Part shown: one piece after another, positions 1-10,209 of the stretch
How the letters are laid out: every line of letters starts with the position of its first letter
How positions within the stretch are numbered: the first letter of the stretch is position 1
From: Laburnicola sp. R22_1
Lineage: Eukaryota > Ascomycota > Dothideomycetes > Pleosporales > Didymosphaeriaceae
Direction: 5' to 3'
Length of the DNA stretch: 64,000 bases
NCBI GenBank assembly: GCA_014281115.1
Contig: JACONQ010000003.1
Span: 2,170,001 to 2,234,000 of the forward strand
Program-made: the position numbers and the translations under genes
Notes under the pieces: model-generated
The model's database searches: none
Seen by the model: the letters and a program-made list of their open reading frames with translations, nothing else
What the model was told of the DNA's origin: nothing

Positions 1-2170
1 GACGAACGACTCTTCTTCTAAGCAAGTGGGGACACCCTAGTACGACGAGCGCGGGAGGAAGGTTATACCCTACCCGACGCCGCCAAGTACACCATCACTA
101 GCAGCCTTATTAGCGCAACTAATGAGCTTAGATAGATATAAGCAGTGCCCTAACTTACTGCCTAGCGCTAGAGATAATTAGGAGCTAAATCTAGCCCTGC
201 CTTGCCCTAGAGAAATACAGCCTATTAAGAGAGCCCTCCTGCGTAAAGAGGAAGGAAAGCTGGTTAATCTCTAGTTGCCCCTCTTTTACAATCTAGATAG
301 ACTCTAATCTTTACTTAGTTCCTTACTTAGTAAAGTAAAAGCCACTATACTATAGGCCGTAGTCTTTATAGCTAATATTAAAGCAGGTTATGTTTGTAAA
401 GTAGAGAGGAAGAAACTAAATAATATAAGTATTAAACGCATAATAATAAAAGGCTATTAGCCTTATTATAGCGAACTGTCACTAGCACCTCCTCTAAACG
501 GGCTTAAGCCTATGCACTCACTCTATATACTCTTTAAAAAAGCTAAGAAAGAATACCTTAATAGCTATAAACAACCAAAGTTATAGACTAAGGTGCCTAC
601 TATTTAGACAAGATAAGAAGGGATCTAGATACTAGATTTAATGTGGGTATACACCTATAAGCTCGATTAGCACTACTACTTTTAGAAGTGTAAGGCAAGG
701 CTAGTTGTCTAAGGCAATTAACAGAACAATATTACCGCCTAAGAGACCTATGCCGCCACACTCGCAGGAAGATTATTTAGGATGCTAATGACTATTACTA
801 CTTAGTTTAACCTAGAGCTAAAGTAGTATAATGTGACTAACGCTTTCGTATATGCATTAATTAATTGTGTTATCTACATACGAATACCACGTAGGTATAT
901 ATACCTAGACACAATATATTAGCTTTAAAAGGCGCTGTATGGCCTGCGAATCTTACTCTTACTATGACAAAGGGACTTTACCGCCTACCTCACAGAGCTT
1001 GGTTTCTCTATAGTTCTACACGAACTATGTTGCATAGTATAAAAAGGGGTATTTATCTTCTTCTACGTTGATAATATTATTCTCGCGTATTACCTACGAA
1101 ATCGTACACTAGCAGACTAGGTCGTGAAGGATCTCTAGAAGAAATACAGTCTAATAGGAGGAGGGGATTTAAGATAGTTCCTTAGAATAGAGGTAATAAG
1201 AGACTAAATCTAGTAGAAAATATGGCTATCGTAAGCTGTGTATATTAATAAAATCGTCTAACTTGTAACTAATTATGACCTTTGCCATAATATCCTAATG
1301 GCTTAAATAGAGCTTACTGGCCGCATAGACCTCGCAACACATAGAGAGATTAACCTATACTAATATAAAATTGGCTTTCTACTCTTTGTAGCAGTGAATA
1401 TACGCCCTAATATTATATTCGCTATTTTATAACTTGCTCGCTTTTTTACTAATCTAAGCCTAATATATTAATAAGTGACTAACTATGTTCTCTTATACCT
1501 ACACTCTACACAAACATACGCCCTAGAGTTTAGAGGAGATAATAGTCTTATTATAGCTAGCGACGCATTGTTTACAGAAAATATAATAAATAGGAAGAGT
1601 TTCTAAGGGTACGCAATTAAACTATTTGGCGGTCTTATCGCCTGGCGAGCTAATAAGCAGGACACAGTTACTACTTTGACAACTAAGGCAGAGCTCCTAG
1701 CACTATCCCAAGTAGCTAAGGAAGCTATGTTTATGCAGATGCTGCTTAACAAACTTTAAGTAACACTAGAAGACCTAGTAATTACTATTCAGTGCGACAA
1801 CAAGCAGACAATTTAGCTGATTAACGAGGAGATCTCTTAGCTAACAACTAAGCTCCGACATATGGATATCCACAATTACTGGCTATAATAGGAGGTAAAA
1901 AGGAAGTTAATTAGAGTAATATATGCCCCCTTGAGTGATATAATTGCTAATAGATTTACTAAGACCCTTCCTATTAGGACCTGGGCCTAGTCCCTAAGTT
2001 AAGTAGGACTGGCAAATGCAAAGGACTATATAATCGTAGAGCAAGAAGAAATAGATGCGATAACACGAAAGATTAAAGTCTTAGAGAGAATAGTAGATGC
2101 TAAGACATCCTAGATTAGCTAAGAATAAATAGTGAACAGCTTAAGGCGAGGTCGCCGAGCTAAGAGAGTG
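1..2170 (+). pseudogene. copia-1 Pol relic: RT and RNase H, 5' end outside window
   Basis: This is the C-terminal half of a Ty1/copia polyprotein, which reverse-transcribes element RNA in cytoplasmic particles. The reverse transcriptase is recognised from MWVYTYKLD at about 641 followed by KCKARLVV. The catalytic box reads FYVDN at 1061-1075, where YVDD is expected. RNase H follows at about 1549-1760, with SDALF and the phrase TKAELLALSQVAKEA. Many TAG/TAA triplets stand at Gln/Trp positions, so no product is possible. The Asp-to-Asn change in the RT box is GAT to AAT next to T, which fits RIP acting on the opposite strand. The frame ends just before a purine-rich tract and the 3' LTR. Integrase and gag lie to the left of the window. 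The family assignment is firm. Confidence 0.9.
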
Positions 2171-2387
2171 TGTTAGATTGGATAGGTAATTCGAACAACT
2201 ATTGTGAGTGGCAGGAGAGAGATAAAATAGCCCCTACCCAAATAGGGATAGTATGGAGGATTAGCCAAGAACCAAAACAGCGCACAAGCAGACCTCTAGA
2301 GGGAGGACACTCTTAAGAACAATAATAACCAATATTACGCATTATTAAGATATGGACTTTATTCATTAATAAACCTTTAATCTAACA
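2171..2387 (+). repeat. copia-1 3' LTR
   Basis: The LTR opens TGTTAGATTGG immediately after the purine-rich tract AAGAGAGTG and closes TCTAACA, so its ends are the inverted repeat TGTTAGA/TCTAACA with TG...CA termini. It is 217 bp. The next five bases, ATTAG, would be the target duplication, but the left LTR is outside the window, so this cannot be confirmed. Confidence 0.85.
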
Positions 2388-2690
2388 ATTAGGTTGCGAG
2401 CGTAATAACTAAACTATAGTTAAGCGTTCTATTACCTATACTACTCCTGCGGTTGCAACTCTATAGTCTACTATAGCTTTCTAATAGTCCACTAGTTAAA
2501 AGATAATATACAACTTAGTTATATCTAACTATCTATTAACTACTATTATTATTTTATATATATTTTGTTACTACTACTATGTGCTAGGTACTAGGTTTTA
2601 GTGCCTTCTATTTTACTCCTCTCTATGTATAGTGCGGACTTAACCTTGGTTAGAATCTCTACACAATAAAGATCTTTAATAATAATACTA
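2388..2690 (+). repeat. R1 composite repeat, copy 1
   Basis: The same roughly 300 bp occurs in reverse at 57,135-57,450, and its right half also occurs in reverse at 17,928-18,154. Shared landmarks are ACTAAACTATAGTTAAGCG near 2407, GTGCTAGGTACTAGG near 2581 and TAGTGCGGACTTAAC near 2630. It is non-coding as far as I can see. Here the R1 core lacks a stretch of about 45 bp present in the other copies. It joins copia-3a sequence at about 2690. Confidence 0.75.
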
Positions 2691-2819
2691 CTAATTAGCT
2701 AGGAGGTAGATTAGGTATATATATACTAATTGCCAAACATATAATAAAAGACCTTTAAGATAATTTTCTATATATATTTATTCTAAAAGTATACTATAAT
2801 AAAATCTATAATTACTATA

Positions 2820-4933
2820 TAGTAGAGTGACACAAAAAAGTGCGTTGTAAAAAGATACCTTTTTAAAAGTTATATAACTAAGTGAGTTTTAATACTATGT
2901 AAATAACAAGTATACCGTTTTAGAGAGGGGATATAGAAAATTAGAATTGGGTACTAGTTACGTGCTTACTAAGCAGGGTCCTTAAGGTATCTATCTCTAA
3001 ACTTAGTGTTTCTAAAAAGTCAATTTTTAAGGCGTTATAACCTTTTTATTTAGTATACTACTAGGCTAATATTTTTACTAGCTATTCTACCCCTAGTGTA
3101 GAATTCGAAAGCACAATTTCGGTGTACTTATATAACTTAATTAAGAAATCATTTAAGGTTAAAAAAATTACGTGGTTTTAAAAGTGAGTTAAATCACGTG
3201 ATTTTTACTAATATTATAGTATGACATAATGTCTTTTGTCTAGTAAATTTTCTCTTTTGTATTTCCTCGAATGGAACCAAAATTGTCAAAACTCGAAAGT
3301 TAAGTTTTTTTACTTAAAAAAGCAAATACTTCTAATTCTACTATTGCTACTACCCTTAACAAGCCCCTACAATCTATTAAAACTGCTATTAGACGTATTA
3401 ATAAGAAAAAAGAGGGAGATAACTTATTAAAAGGGATAAAACAGAGGAGAGTAACTAAGGTTACTTCTAGGGAGAAAATAGTTATTAATAGGGATTTAAC
3501 TAAAAGCCCTAAGAAGACAAATAAGAGGCTATTAGAAGAGAATAGTTTTGGCTTTACTAAGAGGACGTTACAGAGAGTTTTAAAAGGAGAAGGCTATTCT
3601 TTTAATGACTCTAAGAAAAAGGCCTATTTAGCTAAAGAAAGAGCTAAAAGAAGAGAATTCTGGGCTAAAGAGATAGTTAAGGAGCTAGGAAATATTAACT
3701 TTGCTAAAGTTATATTTTCTGACAAGTCTACTATCTAAAGGGGGTATGGTAATAGGCAAGAATATATAAGAAAAAGGGGAAAATTGAAAATTAGGCCTAA
3801 ACAGCGCATAAACCAAACGACTAGTAAGTTATTAATTTTTTCTAAATTCTAGCATTATAGGGCTACCTTCTCTCTATAATCAGTCTATTTTACTTTTTTT
3901 GTATCTTTTTTTAAGCTAATACTAATTTACTGAAAGCGCGAGATATTTCTATCTTAGTCTAGGGCTGCATTTGGATAAGAGGACGTTCTAAACTAGTGTT
4001 TTTAATGGACCCTATTAAAACTAGGACCTTTAACAACACTAGATATATCCAAGAGTATTTAAATCCTATATTAAACCCTCTTTTAAAATGAGGTAAGTAA
4101 AGTACTCCTTTTTCTTCTTTTTCGAAATATATATACATATATATAATATATATATGTATATATATTTTATAATACTATTCTTTATACTAATTGTAACTAG
4201 GCTGAAAATTTCAGAAGGAAAATTTGAAGATCTACGGAACTCTACAGGTGAAAAGGTGGTTTTCTAGGAATAAAGTCTTTGTTTTTAGGCATCCACGCTA
4301 TTCACTAGACTTAAATCCTATAGAAAACGTTTATGGTTTATTAAAGGATAGGCTAGGAAAAAGAAATAGGGCTTCTTTATGCTTTGGCACTAGTAAATCT
4401 AGTGTAGAAGCCTTTAAAAGAGCTCTACAAGAGGAGTGGGATTTAATTCCACAGGAGGCTATAGATAATTGTATACTATCTTTGCCTAAGCATTATAATA
4501 ACATTATAGAGGCTAAAGGATGGTATACTAAGTACTAGTAATATATTATTTACTAGTTCTATCTAATTGTTAAATTTTAATTAAATTTTAATTTTTTTCT
4601 TATATTATTATTGCTATAAATAAACCTATAATAAATATTAGGTTATAGAGTCCTTATGGACTGCACTATAATATTTATAAGTTATAGAATTTTATCTACG
4701 TAGAAAAGAAAGTTATATAGGGTTAAAGTTTTAAGAAAAAGTTCTCTTAATTTTACTAAGATACTTCTAGTTAGCGCTGATTACTAAGCTCCTACTAACC
4801 TCCTATACTAAATCTACTAAACCCTATCTTTCAAACGGTATATTTATTATCTATATAGCATTAAAACCTACTAAGTTATATAACTTTTAAAAAGATATCT
4901 GTTTTCTACGCACTTTTTTGTGTCACCCTGCTG
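2820..4933 (+). mobile_element. Tc1/mariner element Tc1-1
   Basis: Cut-and-paste DNA transposon of 2114 bp. Terminal inverted repeats of about 110 bp can be read: the left end TAGTAGAGTGACACAAAAAA and the complement of the right end CAGCAGGGTGACACAAAAAA, continuing through TTTTTAAAAGTTATATAACT in both. It is flanked by TA on each side (2818-2819 and 4934-4935), the standard target duplication of the superfamily. The target is copia-3a pol. The related copia-3b shows the same target without this insert, which confirms the ends. The interior carries one transposase gene. Confidence 0.95.
3271..4538 (+). pseudogene. Tc1-1 transposase, two introns, lightly mutated
   Basis: DDE transposase of the Tc1/mariner superfamily, acting on the element's own TIRs in the nucleus. 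The ATG at 3271 is chosen because Tc1-2 starts at the equivalent point and shares TTLNKP just after it. The HTH region is followed by VIFSDKSTI at about 3707, carrying the first Asp. Two introns are inferred by comparison with Tc1-2: about 3824-3936 (GTAAGT..AG) and 4093-4200 (GTAAGT..TAG). The last exon has HPRYSLDLNPIENVYGLLK, carrying the third acidic residue, and ends at TAG 4536-4538. In-frame stops are few, and many CAG codons survive. The second catalytic position reads KEN where Tc1-2 has QDN, so it is Glu rather than Asp. Confidence 0.85.
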
Positions 4934-6660
4934 TAGTAATGCTTAAAAAGATACTAAAGGCATTACCTTCTACTTATGTATATAGAGATAAGCTGCTAAA
5001 GCTGCCTACTTTGTAGAAACTCTTTACTAATTATCTACTTAGAAAGCTCTTTAAGTAAGCCTCCTATATTAAACTTGCTATACTTAAAAAGAAAGAAATA
5101 TAGATAGTAATTAATTAAGTATAAGCGGCTAGATAACTACGCTTGTTAAAGTAGGTTTAGACCTATAAGTTTAATTATAATAGGTACTTTCTAAAGTGTA
5201 AGACTTGAATTATTATAAAAAGTAATCTCTAAGTTAAGGACTTGCTATAGTTAATCTGCACAGTAATGCTCGCAGTATAGTTATTCAGAACTATAATAGC
5301 AATTATAGCAAAACACAATTTAGATATTATTTAATATAATATAGTAGGAGCGTTTTTAAACACTTATATTATAGCTACTAATCTAGTTATCTATAAGCTT
5401 CTAAATAGGTTTAAGCAATATAGTAAGTGCGTATCCCTTAATTAAGCTCTATATAGATTAAGAGACTTAGCACTGCTCTAGGATAAAGAGTTCTTAAAAT
5501 CGCTAAGATTTATAAGACTTATAGCCTTAAAAGAAGAACCTTATTTATTTATAAGTAAACATTATAAAACCTTAGTACATTTTTATAATAATAATATACT
5601 TCTATTCTTTAACAAAGCTTATAAAGCAAAGGTATAAAAGCTCTTGAGCTATATTAAAGTGAAATATAAAATTAAAAACTATAGACTAGTTAAATAGTTT
5701 CTAGGCGTTTAAGTAATCTAAGATTATAAGAATTAAATAATTACGCTTAATTATAATACTTATATTAATAAGATTACAAAGACGTTTAATTTTAAAGATA
5801 GTAAGAGCTTTCCTATAATATCTCTTTTGTTAAAAGACTTATAAAGAATATAGAAGAAGCAACTAAGCAAGAAATTAAGAGCTACTAAGACTGTGTTAGA
5901 TTAATACTATATATAGCAATTATGCTTAGGCCTAACATTGCGTTTGCTATTTTAAAGCTCTTACACTTCCTAATAGATTTAAGTAAAAAATATTTTACTA
6001 TAGTTAACTAAGTAATTATGTGGCGTTATTTTATCTATCTAGGAGTATGACGACAAACACTTTTATCTCAAATAATATGACAAAAAAAGAAAAGCCCCCT
6101 GCTTAGTAATTAAAAAAGGCGTAAAAAGGTAATGACAAAAAAAAGAAGTAATTATCTATCTTTAAAAAACGCGCTAGTGATCCATCTAATGTAGCTAATA
6201 TAATAGACCTAATTTTAGAATTTGTGGTAATGCTTTATTTACTAATAATTTAGAAACTTAGAAATTATTTTATAAATATATAGTTATACTCTCTACTAGA
6301 GTAATACTCTAAAAGGCTGCCTATTAAAGTATAGTTACAACTTTTACTACTAAAGCTAAGCTACTCACACTTAAGTATATAAGTAATAAAGCAATAGTAC
6401 TAAAGTAGTTCTTTAAGGAACTTAAGCTTAATTTAAAATATGTGTAGAATATTTTTATAATAATTAATAAATAATTGAACCAGTAATTAGGAAGAATAAG
6501 CGCATTAATACTTGTCTGTGCTATATTAATATCTAGAATATATAGCTATATTAAGAATATATAAAAGAATTATTTAAAGTTACCTACCTAAAAATAAGCA
6601 ATATACTAGTAAATAGACTTATAAAAGCGCTTACTTAATAGCAGTTTACTCGCTTTAAAG
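4934..6660 (+). pseudogene. copia-3a reverse transcriptase and RNase H relic
   Basis: Heavily decayed copia Pol. Reading TAG/TAA as Gln/Trp gives QTYKFNYNRYFLKCKT near 5158, the thumb of the RT start, then the AQLFRTIIAIIAKHNLDI region near 5275. The catalytic box is NNNILLF near 5590, so the expected YVDD is lost. RNase H follows with TTKAKLLTL near 6340-6370. The SINE-like insert at 6020-6146 interrupts the gene between RT and RNase H. The frame ends near 6660 with LIKALLNS, the usual copia end. The equivalent stretch of copia-3b lies at about 34,030-35,600 on the minus strand. Confidence 0.8.
6020..6146 (+). mobile_element. SINE-like insert S1
   Basis: 127 bp beginning GTGGCGTTA and ending in an A-rich tail (ACAAAAAAAAG). 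It is flanked by the direct repeat AGTAATTAT at 6011-6019 and 6147-6155. The same place in copia-3b (near 34,505-34,535) is uninterrupted, so this is a true empty site. It is one of eight copies of a family in this window. Variable-length target duplications and an A-rich 3' end point to retroposition by a LINE machinery. No protein is encoded. Confidence 0.8.
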
Positions 6661-6689
6661 AGCTCCTAAATTTTAAAACTATAAGTAGA

Positions 6690-8120
6690 ACTATTATAAA
6701 CGGAGTATAAGTTATAAACTAATTACAAATTTAAGCTCTATAAAGCTACTACCTATTTAGTAGATCTAAGGAAATAAGATTCTATTATAAGACTAGATAA
6801 ACGTAGACTAATACCTATTATATATAATCTAAAAAATATAAATAAGTACTTCTTCAAAAGAAGATTAAACAACTTTTTAAGAAGCTTATACTAGTTTCTA
6901 ATTATAGTAGTTTAATAAGTTAATAAAATATTATAAGTAGCTATATAACGCTTAGGGCTATACTAGTCTAGATTAGTCTAGCTTTAGTAGAGAGCGCTCT
7001 TTAAATCTAACAGCTTATCTATTATTATATAGAAAAAAAATCCTTTTAGTAGACCTATATAAGTATTATTATTAGGGTTAGTGCGCATAGGCTAGAATTA
7101 GGACTTCTTAATAAATAGTGCGGTATTTATAAATAAATTATTAGCTAAATTAGAGCTAGTAGCTAGAGCGTCTAAACAATTAGTACTATATTAAGAAAAT
7201 TCCTATAGTAAGGATAGGAAAACTTACAAGTAGCTTATGGGCTATATCTACTACCCTAGTAAGCGAAACTAGTAGTCCTAAAGCAATTAAAAGCGCTAAG
7301 GGATTAATTACTAAATAATAAAGCGCGCTAACTCCTATAATCCTAATAATTTGTACTATACAATCTAAATAGCTCTACTAGATTCTATAGCTTTAGAGCA
7401 AGAAATTAAGTCTAAAATAGTTGCTAATTATTAGACAAAGAATAATACTTAAGTTGTTCTTAAAGACTATTAGCGGGAGCACTAATATCCGCTATTTAAG
7501 AGCCTTAATAATTAGCTACTAGCTATTTAGAATTAATATCTAAGAAGTAGCTAGGCAAGGAACTATAATTAAAACTAACTAAATAACTCTAATCCTTTTC
7601 ACTAGTAGCAATCTCTTCCTATAGAAGAGTAATAGACTTAGTTAGATTAATAATCTTCTACCTTAAGAATATCCCTAATTTTTACTTAAGCTAAGCAGCT
7701 AATATACTAGACTAACTAGTTAAGTCTAAGACGCGTATAATAAGCTTCTTTAGAAAAAAATATTATAGAAGGCTAAGTATGGTAGATTAAGCACTATTTA
7801 AAATAGTGTAAAGTTTGCTTATAGTAAAAGTATTAGTATTACGCTTTAAAGAGTTACTAGTTTTATAAGTAATTTTATTCTTTACTAAATAAGCCTTAGT
7901 AATTTAGTATAGGTAAAGTAGATTTCTACTAATAGGAAACTAAGCGGGCTATTACTTATTAATTACAACCTTAGGACTAGGCTAATTAGAATATTAGTTA
8001 ATTAGCTAATTTAGGATTATATAACCTTACTATATAGCTAGACTAGTCTAAGTAGCACTATACTAAGAACCCTAACTAGGTAGATTATAATTAAGCACTA
8101 ATATAGAATAACTTGTGTTA
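6690..8120 (+). pseudogene. Unidentified ghost reading frame between copia-3 pol and 3' LTR (sense)
   Basis: I do not recognise this product. Starting at about 6721, one frame runs for at least 190 codons, interrupted only by TAA/TAG at would-be Gln/Trp codons. Readable pieces are LVDLRK, RRLNNFLRSLY, SAVFINKLLAKLELVARA and GYIYYPSK. Similar reading appears to continue, with less certainty, to the pogo insertion at 8120 and beyond it from 9972 to about 10,200. The same sequence is present in copia-3b on the minus strand (about 32,310-33,960). It sits where some LTR elements carry an extra or env-like gene. No signal peptide or transmembrane pattern is convincing. It could also be captured host sequence. 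Confidence 0.5.
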
Positions 8121-9969
8121 ACATGGATGGCAAGCGAGCGGCGCAGGCAAGCGAGCGGCGCACCCTATCAACTTTCGCACCCGCTCTAAACGCGTCCTAC
8201 AACAACTCCACGCCACAACACTTAAATGGCTTTAAAGGAAGCAGATGTTTAGCTTGCCATCTTTTTAATTAATACTAGCCAGATCCAAAGCAACTAAGCT
8301 GCTGCAGCAGTCTACAATGTACCTAAAACAACGCTCCGCCGCTGACGCGCTGGGAGACCTACGCGACGCGATTGCCAGCCCAACTTAAAGAAGCTCACCT
8401 AGCTAGAAGAGGAGGTGATAATTCGTCATATACTTGATCTGGACCTACGTGGATTTTCGCCTACCTACTTAGCAATTCGCGATATGGCAGATAAGCTGCT
8501 AGCTGCGCGCGGCGCAGGCCAGGTTGGACAGAAGTGGCCAGCCAACTTTGTTAGGCGTACAGACTCTCTTAAGACGTGTTTTAACCAAGCCTACGATAGA
8601 CAGAGAGCTCTCTGTGAGGATCCTATCCTAATTAGCGCCTGGTTCAAGCTTGTAGAGCAGACTAAGGCCAGGTATGGCATCTGCGATAAGGACGTCTACA
8701 ATTTTAATGAGGCTGGCTTTATAATAGGCAAGATTACAACTTAGCTCGTTGTTATAGGGTTAGAGAGGAGAGGCCGGCTAAAGGCTGTCCAGCCTGGGAA
8801 CCGCGAGTGGGTGACACTTGTCCAAGCAATCAATGCTGCTGGCTGGGCTATCCCACCGTTTATTATCTTTGCTGGCCAGCACTACCTATCTGCTTGGTAC
8901 GAGGAGGATATCCCGCGCGATTGGGCTATATCTCTTAGCGACAACAGCTAGACGACGAACGAGCTTGGAGTTGAGTGGCTAAAGCACTTTATTAAGCATA
9001 TAGAGACCTAGATTGTTGGCACGCGTAGGCTGCTTATCCTTAATAGCCATGCGAGCCACCACTCTCTTGAATTTCAACAGCTCTGCAAGGAGAACAACAT
9101 CTACACGCTCTGCATGCCGCCTTACTCCTCGCATCTGCTGCAGCCACTTGATGTGGGCTGCTTCTCGCCGTTGAAGCGCGCGTACAGCCGAGAGGTTGAG
9201 ACTCTAATCTGTAACTACATCAACCACATCACGAAGCTTGAATTCCTGCCAGCCTTTAAGACAGCCTTTAAGCAATTATTTACATCAGCTAATATCTGTT
9301 CAGCCTTTCGAGGCGCAGGCCTTGTTCCTCTCTAGCCTGAAGCTATTCTGTTAAAGCTGGATGTGCAGCTTCGTACGCCTTTACCAGCTGCTCTGCCAGA
9401 GGCTCTCTGGGAAGCCAAAACGCCGAGCAACATACGTGAGCTTGAGGCTTAATTAACTCTAATCCGTGAGCGCGTTCAACGGCACAAGAGCTCCTCGCCT
9501 GCCTCTATTATTCAGGCGATTAATCAACTTAAGAAGGGTGCTGAAGTAATGATGCTCTCAGCTGAGCTTATGCGCGATTGGATTACTAGCCTTGAGAGAG
9601 CTAATGAGGCAGCAACTAAGCGTAGACAGCGCAAAAAGAAGCGGATATAGAAGCAGGGGACCTTAACAAAGGGAGAGGGAGAGAATATACTTGCTCAAAA
9701 GGCGGCTGACCAGCAGATAGAGCATGAACAGCGTTAAAGTGGAGAGCGATCAGGCCTGAGCCGCCAGGCTCTGGCGCGCTGCACAAGGTGCAGAGAGCTT
9801 GGGCATAACTCACGTACGTGCAAAAAAGATACTTTAAATACTGCTTAATCTATTGTATCAAAATCTATATAGTATATTATATTGTGGTTGAGCTGCGCGA
9901 CTTCAAAGGTGCGAAAAGTTGATGGGGTGCGCCGCTCGCTTGCCTGCGCCGCTCGCTTGCCATCCATGT
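8121..9969 (+). mobile_element. Fot1/pogo-type DNA transposon Pogo-1
   Basis: 1849 bp. Its terminal inverted repeats of about 60 bp begin ACATGGATGGCAAGCGAGCG and contain an internal direct repeat of GGCAAGCGAGCGGCGCA. It is flanked by TA (8119-8120 and 9970-9971). Copia-3b keeps the empty site near 32,575, where ATTATAAGTT is unbroken. GC content is clearly higher and CA dinucleotides are far more common than in the host copia, so it arrived after most of the RIP here or has seen fewer RIP cycles. Confidence 0.95.
8226..9848 (+). pseudogene. Pogo-1 transposase (DDE_1 / CENP-B-like), stop-riddled
   Basis: Transposase of the Fot1/pogo branch of Tc1/mariner. A single frame of 540 codons runs without frameshift from ATG 8226 to TAA 9846-9848, broken by about eleven stops, nearly all former CAG/CAA plus one TGA that would be CGA. 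Order: psq-type HTH with AAAAVYNVPKTTLRR (about residues 25-40), CENP-B-like HTH (about 60-130), DDE core, and C-terminal zinc knuckle CTRCRELGHNSRTC. Catalytic positions are NFNEAGF (Asn161), LILNSHASH (Asn273) and LLQPLDVGC (Asp309). Two of three acidic residues are therefore Asn. Both changes are GAT to AAT preceded by T, which fits RIP. The spacing of the last two is the DD35D type. Confidence 0.93.
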
Positions 9970-9971
9970 TA

Positions 9972-10209
9972 TAAGTTAAAAGTGCTTAGTTAGTAGAATC
10001 TAGTTAAGTAAAATTAATTAGACCTATAAGAATATTTTTAGCCTAGATAAGAGCGCTAAACCTTCTAAAGAATACTAGTAATTATTACCCTTATCTAAAA
10101 GTAGAGCACGAGATAGAGCACTACCTTTTTTTATCTTCTTCTTACTTAAACATATCTTTAGACGTTCTTTAAAACTCTTTATGAAATTAATATAAAAAGA
10201 TTAGTACTA
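9972..10209 (+). other. copia-3a sequence continuing after Pogo-1
   Basis: Resumes the copia-3 extra region exactly where it stopped at 8120. The matching sequence in copia-3b is 32,310-32,575 (complement). It may hold the end of the unidentified sense frame (readable piece: FFLLKHIFRRSLRLFIK). It ends in the target duplication TAGTACTA (10,202-10,209) of the next insert. Confidence 0.6.

Noticed and set aside
3236..3430. 64-codon plus-strand frame near the start of Tc1-1
   Set aside because: Out of frame with the transposase reading that starts at 3271 and matches Tc1-2.
4140..4175. Alternating AT palindrome as a replication origin or regulatory element
   Set aside because: It lies within an intron of the Tc1-1 transposase, and such runs are common in this A+T-rich sequence.
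9616..9813. Minus-strand 65-codon frame within Pogo-1
   Set aside because: It is antisense to the C-terminal, zinc-knuckle part of the pogo transposase, which has far better support.
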